Assembly: GCA_031277795.1 (NCBI GenBank)
Contig: JAITLQ010000014.1
Coordinates: 1-45,226, forward strand
Reading direction: 5' to 3'
DNA from: Arthrobacter sp.
Lineage (GTDB): Bacteria > Actinomycetota > Actinomycetes > Actinomycetales > Micrococcaceae
Length of the DNA stretch: 45,226 nt
The notes under the pieces are model-generated. The model saw nothing but the letters and a program-made list of their open reading frames with translations. It was not told the origin of the DNA and did not search any database. This document shows positions 19,788 through 27,507 of this stretch, one piece after another; positions within the stretch are counted from its first letter, which is position 1, and each line of letters begins with the position of its first letter. A program made the translations under genes and the position numbers.

Positions 19788-20555
19788 GTGATCGAATTGA
19801 AGACCCCCGCGGAAATCGAGGCGATGCGTCCCGCCGGCCGCTTCGTGGCCGACGTGCTGGCCGCGCTGAAGGCGCACGCCAAGGTGGGCGTGAATCTCCT
19901 CGAGCTGGACGCCGTGGCCGCCAGCATGATCAAGGAGGCCGGCGCCGTGTCCTGCTACGTGGACTACGAGCCGGCCGGCTTCGGCAAGGGGCCCTTCGGC
20001 TACTCGCTGTGCACCTCGGTCAACGATGCGGTGCTGCACGGCAAGCCCTTCGACTACGTCCTGCGCGACGGTGACGTGCTCAGCGTCGACTTCGCGGCGA
20101 GCCTGCATGGCTGGGTCGCCGACGCCGCCGTGACCGTGGTGGTCGGCCGCGAGAACGCCGAGGGCGAGCGCCTGATCCGGGCCACGGAAGAGGCCCTCGC
20201 GGCGGGCATCGCGGCGGCGCAGCCCGGCGCCAAGCTCGGCGACGTCTCGCACGCCATCGGCGAGGTCGCCCGCTCGTACGGCCTCAAGGTCAATCTCGAA
20301 TTCGGCGGCCACGGCGTGGGCCACACGATGCACGAGGATCCCCACATCTCCAACGACGGCCGCCCCGGGCGCGGGCTCAAGCTCCAGCCGGGCATGGTCG
20401 TGGCGATCGAGCCGTGGTTCATGTCCACGACCGACCGCCTCCGCACCGACCGCGACGGCTGGACCCTGCGCAGCGCCGACGGCTCGCTGACGGCTCACTC
20501 CGAGCACACCGTGGCCATCACCGAGGGCGGCAACATCGTCCTGACGGCGCCGTAG
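19788..20555 (+). CDS. map: Methionine aminopeptidase, type I
   Basis: This enzyme removes the initiator methionine from nascent proteins. The 255-residue protein has the full metal-ligand set: Asp101, Asp112, His175, Glu208 and Glu239, each offset by +4 from the E. coli numbering. HGVGHTMHEDPHI and IEPW are conserved. The GTG at 19788 has GGAGG 7 bases upstream. Because it is a stand-alone gene away from ribosomal genes, it may be a second copy. Actinobacteria often carry two map genes. Confidence 0.93.
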   Translation: MIELKTPAEIEAMRPAGRFVADVLAALKAHAKVGVNLLELDAVAASMIKEAGAVSCYVDYEPAGFGKGPFGYSLCTSVNDAVLHGKPFDYVLRDGDVLSVDFAASLHGWVADAAVTVVVGRENAEGERLIRATEEALAAGIAAAQPGAKLGDVSHAIGEVARSYGLKVNLEFGGHGVGHTMHEDPHISNDGRPGRGLKLQPGMVVAIEPWFMSTTDRLRTDRDGWTLRSADGSLTAHSEHTVAITEGGNIVLTAP

Positions 20556-20593
20556 CTCCCCCCACGGGGAGGGGAATCGCCGGCCGCCGCGAA

Positions 20594-20617
20594 AGTGATT
20601 GACAGACCTCTATCACT
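20594..20617 (+). promoter_or_regulatory. Dyad overlapping a consensus -35 upstream of the 41-residue gene
   Basis: AGTGAT (20594-20599) and ATCACT (20612-20617) are perfectly inverted around 12 bases. TTGACA at 20599-20604 overlaps the left half. The likely -10 is weak (around 20622-20627), so the promoter call is tentative. Confidence 0.4.
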
Positions 20618-20713
20618 GGCAGCACACTGGAACTATCGTCGCGGCGCCCAGCACCGCACGGCCCCGGAACGCCAGGGTCGACCCGGGCGATCACAGACGA
20701 AAGGAGGCCGAAG

Positions 20714-20839
20714 ATGAAGGAACCCTTCCAGGGTGTGCCGCGCCAGGCGCACGGGAAGAGGCAGGACATCAACGGCAAGGGCCTTCGCCCCTCCCGCTCG
20801 GTCCCGCCCCGCACCCACGCCGCCAGGCGCGGCGCCTAA
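20714..20839 (+). CDS. Small basic protein, 41 residues, unknown function
   Basis: The frame encodes a 41-residue, strongly basic protein (eight Arg and four Lys; starts MKEPFQGVPRQAHGKRQD). The ribosome site AAGGAGG at 20701-20707 is perfect, six bases before the ATG. The stop is followed 18 bases later by a long hairpin (20857-20900). Ideal translation signal, own terminator and own promoter region argue that it is a real gene. No domain is recognisable. Lack of cysteines and hydrophobic segments makes a membrane or zinc role unlikely. A nucleic-acid or ribosome-associated role is only a guess. Confidence 0.6.
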   Translation: MKEPFQGVPRQAHGKRQDINGKGLRPSRSVPPRTHAARRGA

Positions 20840-20856
20840 CCCGCACGGGTTTCGAG

Positions 20857-20900
20857 GGGCCCGTCCCCCCACGCTGACGAGCGTGGAGGGGCGGGCCTTT
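20857..20900 (+). terminator. Hairpin with TTT after the 41-residue gene
   Basis: A stem with inner arms CACGCT/AGCGTG around GACG extends outward through GGGCCCGTC-type pairing with one mismatch and ends in CCTTT. It lies between the small gene and the acetyltransferase start at 20943. Confidence 0.75.
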
Positions 20901-20942
20901 CCCGTATCGTCAACACATCACCAGCACCACCCGGAAGGCCCC

Positions 20943-21641
20943 ATGAGCACCGCACCCGTCCACCCGCTCGCCACCGAATTGCCCAGCTTCGGCCTCGTCC
21001 TGCGCACCCCGCGCCTGGCGCTGCGCCCGGTCTGGGACGAGGACATCGCGGGACTCGTGGACGCCGCCGTGGCGGGCATCCACCCGCAGGACGAGATGCC
21101 GTTCGTGGTGCCGTGGTCGCTGGCCCCGCGCGAGGAGATGCTGCCCAGCACCGCCAAGAACATCTGGGGCGAGCGCGCGGAACGCACGCCGGACGAGTGG
21201 AACCTCAGCTTTGCCGTGCGCCGCGTCGACGCCGACGTCGAAGCGTGGTGGGAGGCACCGATCATCGGCCGCCAGGACTATTTCGTGAAGAACTTCCCGC
21301 TCAACCGCTCGGTCGGCACCGGCTCGTGGCTCACCGCCGCCCAGCAGGGCCAGGGCCTCGGCAAGGAGATGCGCCAGGCCGTCCTCGCCTTCGCCTTCGA
21401 CCACCTCGGCGCCACGGAGGCCACCTCGGGCGCCTACGACTGGAACCGCCCCTCGCAGGGCGTCTCGCGCTCCGTTGGCTACCGCGAGAACGGTGTCGTC
21501 CGGGACGTGAGCGCGGGCAAGGCGGCCCGCACCCTCCAGTTCGCCATGGAACCGCACGAATTCAAGCGCCCCGAGTGGACCCTGAGCGTCGAGGGCGACC
21601 TCCCCGGCCTGCGCGCCGAGCTCGGCATCCCCGAGGCCTGA
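20943..21641 (+). CDS. GNAT-family N-acetyltransferase
   Basis: This 232-residue protein is a RimJ/RimL-like acetyltransferase that would transfer acetyl from acetyl-CoA to an amine. The N-terminal segment LRTPRLALRPVWDED and the acetyl-CoA motif A region GSWLTAAQQGQGLGKEMRQAVLAF (about 121-144) define the family. The ATG has GGAAGG just upstream. Substrate is unknown. Two long palindromes follow the stop, the second also serving the convergent paaZ. Confidence 0.85.
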   Translation: MSTAPVHPLATELPSFGLVLRTPRLALRPVWDEDIAGLVDAAVAGIHPQDEMPFVVPWSLAPREEMLPSTAKNIWGERAERTPDEWNLSFAVRRVDADVEAWWEAPIIGRQDYFVKNFPLNRSVGTGSWLTAAQQGQGLGKEMRQAVLAFAFDHLGATEATSGAYDWNRPSQGVSRSVGYRENGVVRDVSAGKAARTLQFAMEPHEFKRPEWTLSVEGDLPGLRAELGIPEA

Positions 21642-21649
21642 CACGCACC

Positions 21650-21708
21650 ACCCCGGTGGTTGCACGAAACCCCGTGCATTGCGCGGGGTTATGTGCAACC
21701 ACCGGGGT
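21650..21708. repeat. Long palindrome with CCGGTGGTTGCAC arms
   Basis: Arms of 25 bases (21650-21674 and 21684-21708) are inverted with one or two mismatches around a 9-base loop. It starts 9 bases after the acetyltransferase stop and lies next to a second, unrelated perfect hairpin, so it may be a repeat element rather than the terminator proper. Confidence 0.72.
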
Positions 21709-21751
21709 AGTAGACCAAGCCCCGCGGCAGACACCACCGGACCCCTAATCA

Positions 21752-21801
21752 CGACGACGCCTCGGTGACCTTTCTCGCGAAAGGTCACCGAGGCGTCGTC
21801 G
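21752..21801. terminator. Perfect 23-bp bidirectional hairpin between the acetyltransferase gene and paaZ
   Basis: Arms 21752-21774 and 21779-21801 are perfectly inverted with loop TCGC. It ends 18 bases before the paaZ stop at 21819. The arms carry GACCTTTC/GAAAGGTC next to the loop. It is well placed to stop transcription from both convergent genes. Confidence 0.85.
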
Positions 21802-21818
21802 CGCACTGGGCTAGGAGG

Positions 21819-23936
21819 TCACCAATTCTTGTAGGTGACATCCTCCTTCTCCACGAGGGTCAGGACGTCGTACGTCGCCACGAGCTCGCCGTTCTGGTTG
21901 TGCAGGACGGCGTCCCAGGCCACCTCGCCGTATTCGTCGGTGACGCGCGGGGTGATCTTCTTGGCCGTGAGCGTCACGCGGATCGAGTCACCGGCGGCGA
22001 CCGGCGTGATGAAGCGCAGGGACTCGAGGCCGTAGTTGGCCAGCACCGGCCCCGGCGCGGGCTCCACGAAGAGGCCGGCGGCCCAGGAGACGAGCAGGTA
22101 GCCGTGGGCCACGATGCCGGGGAAGAAGGGGTTGGCCTCGGCGGCGTCGGGCTGCGTGTGCGCGTAGAAGGTGTCGCCCGTGGTGTCGGCAAAGGCCTGG
22201 ATCTCCTCGCGGGAGACCTGGCGCAGGCTCGAGGCGAAGCCGTCGCCGATCCTCAGCTCGGCCAGGGACTTGCGGAACGGGTGCACGTTCTCGGGGCTGC
22301 CGCCGAACTCCGGGTCGCCGGCCAGCGACTGCGCGGCACCCGTGTGCCACACCTGCGTCACGGACGTCAGCATGTCGGGGCTGCCCTGCAGCGCGGTGCG
22401 GGCCATGTGGTGCTTGACGGCACGGATGCCGCCGAGCTCCTCGCCGCCGCCCGCGCGGCCGGGGCCGCCGTGGATCAGGTGCGGCATGGGCGAGCCGTGA
22501 CCGGTGGAGGTCTTGGCGTCGTCGCGGTCCAGGACGTGCACGCGGCCGTGGTGGGCCGCGATGCCCTGGGTCAGCGCCACGACCACGGCCGGGTCGTGCG
22601 AGCAGATGGTGGCGACGAGCGAGCCGCCGCCCAGCGCGGCGAGGCGCACGGCGTCGTCCACGTCGGCGTACTCGATGACGGAGGTGACGGGACCGAAGGC
22701 CTCGATCTCGTGGACGGCCGGGGCGTTGGCGTCCTCCCACGTCAGCACCACGGGCGACATGTAGGCGCCGGCCTCGGCGGCCCGACCCTCCTGCGTCACG
22801 GCGTCCTGCGCGGAGGGATCGCCGTAGGCCACGGCGCCGCCGCCGGCCACGAGGCGGGACACGGCGTCGCGGACGTCGCGCAGCTGATCCATGGAGGCGA
22901 GCGGGCCCATCGTGGACCCCTCGGCGCGCGGGTCGCCGGCGCGCGTGCGGGAATCGAAGGTCGCGGCGAGGGCCGCCACGACGGCGTCGCGCCGGCCGGC
23001 GGGCACCAGCACGCGGCGGACGGCCGTGCACTTCTGGCCGGCCTTGGCGGTGACCTCGTTGGAGACGGAGCGGATGAAGGCCGTGAACTCCGGGGTGTAC
23101 TCGGTGGCATCGGGGCCCAGGATCGCGGCGTTGAGCGAGTCCGTCTCGGCCGTGAAGCGCACGCCGCCCTCGGTGACGTTGACGTGCTTGCCGAGTCCGT
23201 GGGCCGTGGCGGCGGAGCCGGTGAAGGCCACCATGTCGCGGTAGTCGAGGTGATCGAGCAGCTCGCGGGCCGAGCCGGAGACGAGCTGGAGGGAACCGGC
23301 CGGGAGCAGCCCGGACTCGACCATGAGACGCACGCAAGCCTCGGTCAGGTAGCCGGTGGGGGTGGCCGGCTTGACGATCGTGGGCACGCCGGCGATGAAG
23401 GCCGGGGCGAACTTCTCCAGCATGCCCCACACGGGGAAGTTGAACGCGTTGATCTGCACGGCAACGCCGGGCAGCGCGGTGAAGACGTGGGTTCCGAGGA
23501 ACGTGCCGTCCTTGGAGAGGACCTCGACCGGGCCCTCCTCGATCACGTTGGCGTTGGGCAGCTCGCGGCGGCCCTTCGAGGAGAAGGTGTAGAGGACGCC
23601 GATGCCGCCGTCGATGTCGACGAAGCCGTCCTTCTTGGTGGCGCCCGTGGCGAGGTTGAGGCGATCCAACTCCTCGCGGTGCTCCTGCAGGTACATGGCC
23701 AGCTGCTTGAGGATCAGCGCGCGCTCGTGCAGGGTCAGGGCCTTCAGGCCCGCCTGGCCCACGGTGCGCGCGTGGTTGATCATGGCCGCGATGTCGAGGC
23801 CGGAGGTGGAGGCCTGGGCGATGAGCTCGCCCGTGGAGGCATCGCGCACCTCGGCGCCGACGACGCCGTCGGCGGGCGTCCACCAGGCGTCGAGGGCATA
23901 GCTGGGCACAAAGCTGGTGTTGGCGGTGAGGGTCAC
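21819..23936 (-). CDS. paaZ: PaaZ, bifunctional oxepin-CoA hydrolase / 3-oxo-5,6-didehydrosuberyl-CoA semialdehyde dehydrogenase
   Basis: PaaZ opens the oxepin ring and oxidises the resulting aldehyde. The 705-residue protein has an N-terminal aldehyde dehydrogenase domain (about 1-535) with Glu264 (AETDSLN) and nucleophile Cys303 (GQKCTAVRRV). A C-terminal MaoC/R-hydratase domain (about 560-705) carries Asp588 and His593 in GDTFYAH and the HGYLL signature. Both active sites look intact, so no separate hydrolase is needed. The start is GTG at 23936 with a weak AAAGG upstream. It has its own PaaR-type operator just upstream at 23944-23965. Confidence 0.96.
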   Translation of the reverse strand: MTLTANTSFVPSYALDAWWTPADGVVGAEVRDASTGELIAQASTSGLDIAAMINHARTVGQAGLKALTLHERALILKQLAMYLQEHREELDRLNLATGATKKDGFVDIDGGIGVLYTFSSKGRRELPNANVIEEGPVEVLSKDGTFLGTHVFTALPGVAVQINAFNFPVWGMLEKFAPAFIAGVPTIVKPATPTGYLTEACVRLMVESGLLPAGSLQLVSGSARELLDHLDYRDMVAFTGSAATAHGLGKHVNVTEGGVRFTAETDSLNAAILGPDATEYTPEFTAFIRSVSNEVTAKAGQKCTAVRRVLVPAGRRDAVVAALAATFDSRTRAGDPRAEGSTMGPLASMDQLRDVRDAVSRLVAGGGAVAYGDPSAQDAVTQEGRAAEAGAYMSPVVLTWEDANAPAVHEIEAFGPVTSVIEYADVDDAVRLAALGGGSLVATICSHDPAVVVALTQGIAAHHGRVHVLDRDDAKTSTGHGSPMPHLIHGGPGRAGGGEELGGIRAVKHHMARTALQGSPDMLTSVTQVWHTGAAQSLAGDPEFGGSPENVHPFRKSLAELRIGDGFASSLRQVSREEIQAFADTTGDTFYAHTQPDAAEANPFFPGIVAHGYLLVSWAAGLFVEPAPGPVLANYGLESLRFITPVAAGDSIRVTLTAKKITPRVTDEYGEVAWDAVLHNQNGELVATYDVLTLVEKEDVTYKNW

Positions 23937-23943
23937 GACGCGC

Positions 23944-23965
23944 CTTTCCCGAACGATCGGTCAGT
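23944..23965 (-). promoter_or_regulatory. PaaR-type operator upstream of paaZ
   Basis: The half site CGGTCAGT (23958-23965) is perfect. With the preceding CCCGAACGAT, the 22-bp window matches 13 of 16 fixed positions of the recalled PaaR motif. It lies 8 bases before the GTG start on the coding strand, consistent with blocking transcription or a very short leader. The -10/-35 elements are not clear. Confidence 0.65.
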
Positions 23966-24054
23966 TTCTAGCGCCTACGTTATCAGCGCCGGGTGATGCA
24001 GGCCACACCCCGGCTCCCCTAGGCTGATACCCCCGAGTAACTTTTGGAGGCCCC

Positions 24055-25053
24055 ATGCCAGCGCTGCAGCGAATTCTTCCGGTCACGGCCCGACGGCGCG
24101 GGCGCGCCTCCGCGGCGTCCGGCGCCTCGGACGCGGGGCACGCGACGGGGGTCGGCCCCGCTGGCGGCACCGGTGCCGCAGGTGCCGCTCAGGCGGGCCG
24201 CACCCAGGGCGAGCCGGGCGCCGAAGCCGTCCGCGGCGCCGTCGTGCTCATCACCGGCGCCGCCCGCGGCATGGGGCTGCTCTATGCGCGCAAAGCCGTG
24301 ACCGGTGGCGCCGCCCACGTGCTGCTGTGGGACGTGGACGCCGCCGCGCTCGACGCCGCGGTGCAGGAACTGAACGGGCTGGGGGCGGCCGAGCTGCACC
24401 CGCAGGCCCTCGATCTCTCCAACCGCGAGGCGCTATTGGCGGCCGCCGAGGCGGCGACCGAGCGCTTCGGGGCCGTGGGCATCCTGGTCAACAACGCCGG
24501 GATCGTGCGCGGCAAGCGCTTCTGGGACCACGACCCCGTCGCCGACATCGAGGCGACCCTGCGCGTCAACACCCTGGCGCCCATGTGGCTCACGCGGGCG
24601 TTGCTGCCCGCCATGCTGACCGACACGAGCCGAGAGCGCCGGATCCTCAACATCGCTTCGGCCGCCGGCACGCTCGCCAACCCGAACATGAGCGTGTACG
24701 CGGCCTCGAAGTGGGCCATGCTCGGCTGGAGCGAGTCGCTGCGCTTGGAGCTGGGCAAGGACGGCTACCGCCACGTGAGCGTGACGACGTTCTGCCCCAG
24801 CTACGTTTCAACGGGCATGTTCGAGGGGGCGCGCGGCCCGCTCATGACGCCGATCCTCTCCCCCAAGGCCGCCGCCTCCGCCGCGTGGGAGGGCATGCTG
24901 CGGCGCACGCCGGTGGTGATGCGGCCGTGGACCGTGAAGCTCGGCGCGGCCCTGCGGGCCGTCCTGCCCACCCGCGCCTGGGACGTGGTGGGCGGCAAGG
25001 TCTTCCACGTGTACTCGTCGATGGACAAGTTCACGGGGCGCGCCGGGAAGTAG
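24055..25053 (+). CDS. Short-chain dehydrogenase/reductase with extended N-terminus
   Basis: This 332-residue NAD(P)-dependent oxidoreductase is a classical SDR: cofactor motif TGAARGMG (about 67-74), NNAG (about 146-149), a catalytic Ser in ASAAG and Y-x-x-x-K in YAASK (about 211-215). About 55 residues rich in Ala, Gly and Arg precede the Rossmann fold and have no recognisable domain. The start is kept because GGAGG lies immediately upstream of the ATG. The C-terminal stretch KLGAALRAVLPTRAWD may contact the membrane. The substrate is unknown; a role in lipid or aldehyde metabolism is possible. Confidence 0.85.
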   Translation: MPALQRILPVTARRRGRASAASGASDAGHATGVGPAGGTGAAGAAQAGRTQGEPGAEAVRGAVVLITGAARGMGLLYARKAVTGGAAHVLLWDVDAAALDAAVQELNGLGAAELHPQALDLSNREALLAAAEAATERFGAVGILVNNAGIVRGKRFWDHDPVADIEATLRVNTLAPMWLTRALLPAMLTDTSRERRILNIASAAGTLANPNMSVYAASKWAMLGWSESLRLELGKDGYRHVSVTTFCPSYVSTGMFEGARGPLMTPILSPKAAASAAWEGMLRRTPVVMRPWTVKLGAALRAVLPTRAWDVVGGKVFHVYSSMDKFTGRAGK

Positions 25054-25083
25054 AGTCCCGGCGTCTTCCGGGACGATGGAGCC

Positions 25084-25446
25084 GTGGACGTTCTTGACTT
25101 CGTGGGGCAACTCTTCCGGTGGATCGGGCGCGACTTCCTGGCCCTGCTGGACTGGGACATCATCGACCTCTTCGGTGGGCGGGACAAGCGGCCCGCGCCG
25201 GAGGGCAAGCCGCCGACCAAGCGGGCTCTACGCCGTGCCCGGCGCGAGTTCGCCAAGAGGGCCAAACGCGAGGCGGGCAAGAAGCCGTTTGCCGAGTATC
25301 CCGTTGCTTGGGAGCCGTGCCCGCGCTGCGGTCACCTATGGGAGGATCACTACCTGAGTGAAGACGCCCAGGGCCCCACCACCTGCGTCGGCTGCATCAA
25401 CGACGAGGTCGACGCCGACTGCCCGCCCCGCCCGCTGCCGGGCTGA
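25084..25446 (+). CDS. Hypothetical protein with Cys-pair (zinc-ribbon-like) motif
   Basis: This 120-residue protein has a hydrophobic N-terminus (VLDFVGQLFRWIGRDFLALLDWDIIDLF), a strongly basic middle (KRALRRARREFAKRAKREA) and a C-terminal C-P-R-C-G-H / C-V-G-C arrangement (about 79-99) that could bind zinc. The GTG at 25084 follows the SDR gene by 30 bases, so the two probably share a transcript. I do not recognise the family. Confidence 0.6.
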   Translation: MDVLDFVGQLFRWIGRDFLALLDWDIIDLFGGRDKRPAPEGKPPTKRALRRARREFAKRAKREAGKKPFAEYPVAWEPCPRCGHLWEDHYLSEDAQGPTTCVGCINDEVDADCPPRPLPG

Positions 25447-25468
25447 CGTCCGCCCGGGACCGAACGCG

Positions 25469-27229
25469 TCAGCCCTCGCCGTCCGCGGCCTCGCCGTCAG
25501 ACTCCTCCTCCGACGCAGGCTCCGCGAGCTCCCAGCGCCGGGTCACGCCGAGTTCGGACAGGAAGTCCTCGTCGTGGCTGACCACCACGACGGCGCCTTG
25601 GTAGGCGCTCAGCGCGGCGCCGAGTTCCGTGATGGAGTCGAGGTCGAGGTCGTTGGTCGGCTCGTCGAGGATGAGCAGGCGCGGCGGCGGGTCGGCGGCA
25701 AGCACCCGGGCCAGGTCCACGCGAAAGCGCTCGCCTCCCGAGAGCCGGCCGAGCGGTTGCTTGACGCGATCCCCGTGCAACCGCAGCCGGCCGGCAACCT
25801 CCCTGGCCTTCCCCTCCGTCAGCCCGGGCACGGCCTCCACCAGATTTGACAGCACGCTGTCCTCCTCGCTGAAGCCGCGCCACGCGCCCACCGGGCGCCG
25901 GGCACTGTCCCGCGCTGCGGCGTCGGGCAGGTGCCCTGCTGCTCCCCCAGCGCCGGTTCCGCGCCGCTGGCGCAGCACGCCGGCAGGGACGAGCGCGCCG
26001 GGCGTGATCGCGTCGATGAGCGTGCTCTTCCCGGATCCGTTCGACCCCAGGAGCGCCACGCGCTCGGGGCCGCGGATCTGCAGCCGCGCCCCCGGAGGCA
26101 ACTGCACGCCGTCGTCCAGGAGGACGCGCCCCGGGAGCCCGGGCACCTCGGCGTCGAGGGCCATGCTGCCGGCGCCCAGGGCCGCGCCAGGGAGCCGGAT
26201 GTCGATTCCGGCCATCTCGCGGACGGCCTCGCGGGCCTCGTCCAGCGCCGAGCGCGCGGCGTCGACGCGGGCATCGTGCATCGCGGAGCTCTTGCCGGCC
26301 GTGGCCTCCGCGGCGTTCTTGCGGGTGTTCGCGAGGATCTTGGGCATCGAGTCTGCGGCCTTCTTGCCCTGCGCCGCCGAGCGGGCCGAGGCGGTCAGCG
26401 CCGCCTGGCGCACGCGCTGCTCGCGACCCGCCGCGGCCTCGGCCCCGCGCAGGGTGCGCTCGGCCGCGGCGCGGGCCAGGGCCCTGCGTTCCTCGTAGTC
26501 ACCCCAGCCGCCCCCGAACAGCTCGAGCACCACACCGTCCGCGCGCCCGGCCCGCACACGCCGCGGACGCAGCTCGGCGATCGCGTCGACGGCGCGCAGG
26601 AGCGCACGGTCGTGCGAAACGATCAGGACCGTTCCTGGCCAGTCGCGCAGCGAAGCGATGAGGGCGTCGCGGGCCTCGGCGTCGAGGTTATTGGTGGGCT
26701 CATCGAGCAGGGTGAGGGCCGGCTCCGCGAGGCGCAGGCCGGCAAGGGCCACGGCCATGGCCTCGCCGCCCGAGAGCGTCGAGACCGTACGCGCCAGGAT
26801 GCCCGGCTCGGCGGCCAGCCGCCGGAGGCCGGCGGCGGCGAGCGCCGCGAGGCCAGCCTCCTCGGCGTCCCAGCGATCGCCGATGATCTCCATCAATGCG
26901 GTGGCGCGCTCGGCGCTCGGTTCGCCGGTGGTCAGCTCCTCGAGGGCCCGCAGGATCGGGGCCACGCCGAGGAGTTCTGCGACGGTGACGCCGCTTGCGA
27001 GCGTGAGCTTCTGTGGCAGCACGGCCACGGGTTCGGGGTGGGAGATGGCGCCGGCGGCCGGGTGCAGCTCGCCGGCGATGAGGCGCATCAGGACGGATTT
27101 ACCCAGCCCGTTGGGGCCGATAATGCCGGTGGCGCCCCCGCCGAAGGTGGCGTTCAGAGAGTCGAAGACCTCGGTCCCGTCCTCGAAGGAGAAGGAGACG
27201 GAGTCGAGCACAACGCTGGGGGTCAACAT
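25469..27229 (-). CDS. ABC-F family ATPase (ribosome-associated or antibiotic-resistance type)
   Basis: The 586-residue protein has two ABC ATPase domains and no membrane segments. NBD1 has Walker A GPNGLGKS, LSGGE and LLDEPTNNLD. NBD2 has GSNGSGKS, LSGGE and LILDEPTNDLD. A charged linker region (about 260-350) carries the P-site-tRNA-facing segment. ABC-F proteins act on ribosomes stalled by antibiotics or by difficult sequences. The Q-loop of NBD2 is unusual, with GHLPDAA where YLPQ is expected. I checked the other frames and found no sign of a compensating frameshift. The start at 27229 follows GAGGA by 9 bases; the longer frame begins upstream in non-coding sequence. Confidence 0.85.
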   Translation of the reverse strand: MLTPSVVLDSVSFSFEDGTEVFDSLNATFGGGATGIIGPNGLGKSVLMRLIAGELHPAAGAISHPEPVAVLPQKLTLASGVTVAELLGVAPILRALEELTTGEPSAERATALMEIIGDRWDAEEAGLAALAAAGLRRLAAEPGILARTVSTLSGGEAMAVALAGLRLAEPALTLLDEPTNNLDAEARDALIASLRDWPGTVLIVSHDRALLRAVDAIAELRPRRVRAGRADGVVLELFGGGWGDYEERRALARAAAERTLRGAEAAAGREQRVRQAALTASARSAAQGKKAADSMPKILANTRKNAAEATAGKSSAMHDARVDAARSALDEAREAVREMAGIDIRLPGAALGAGSMALDAEVPGLPGRVLLDDGVQLPPGARLQIRGPERVALLGSNGSGKSTLIDAITPGALVPAGVLRQRRGTGAGGAAGHLPDAAARDSARRPVGAWRGFSEEDSVLSNLVEAVPGLTEGKAREVAGRLRLHGDRVKQPLGRLSGGERFRVDLARVLAADPPPRLLILDEPTNDLDLDSITELGAALSAYQGAVVVVSHDEDFLSELGVTRRWELAEPASEEESDGEAADGEG

Positions 27230-27474
27230 GTTGGGTGTTCCTCGGTGACGTGCCGCCGCGCGCTCGACCGATGACGGGAGCGCGCTCAAGAGGGCGGCGG
27301 TGGTGCACCGAGCGGGCCGCTACGGCCTCGCCTCGGCGCGATTCACGCGAGGAAGGAATCCAACGTCCAGCCTTTCGCAGACAACAGGACCACTCCAGGG
27401 TGTCAGCTCCGGTTGGGAGAAGTCAACCGGGCTGCGGACGGCATTGCGAGCGACTCCGCAGGCGGGCATGATAG

Positions 27475-27495
27475 AACGTATTCAATATAGTTGAT
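27475..27495 (+). promoter_or_regulatory. AT-rich promoter-like segment upstream of the carboxypeptidase pair
   Basis: Within the 278-base region 27230-27507, this stretch is sharply AT-rich and contains TATAGT (27486-27491) and a loose dyad TATTCAA / TTGATA. No -35 is seen. If TATAGT is the -10, transcription would start about at the GTG codons (27502, 27508), giving a nearly leaderless mRNA. The rest of the region holds no supported gene. Confidence 0.4.
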
Positions 27496-27507
27496 AGCGA
27501 GGTGTTC

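Noticed and set aside
21765-23996. 743-codon plus-strand open frame
   Set aside because: It is the mirror of paaZ and has no recognisable protein motifs, only Gly/Val/Arg/Asp-rich sequence.
25819-26274. Possible compensating frameshift in the ABC-F gene
   Set aside because: The alternative frames give no YLPQ-like motif, so the unusual sequence is taken as genuine.
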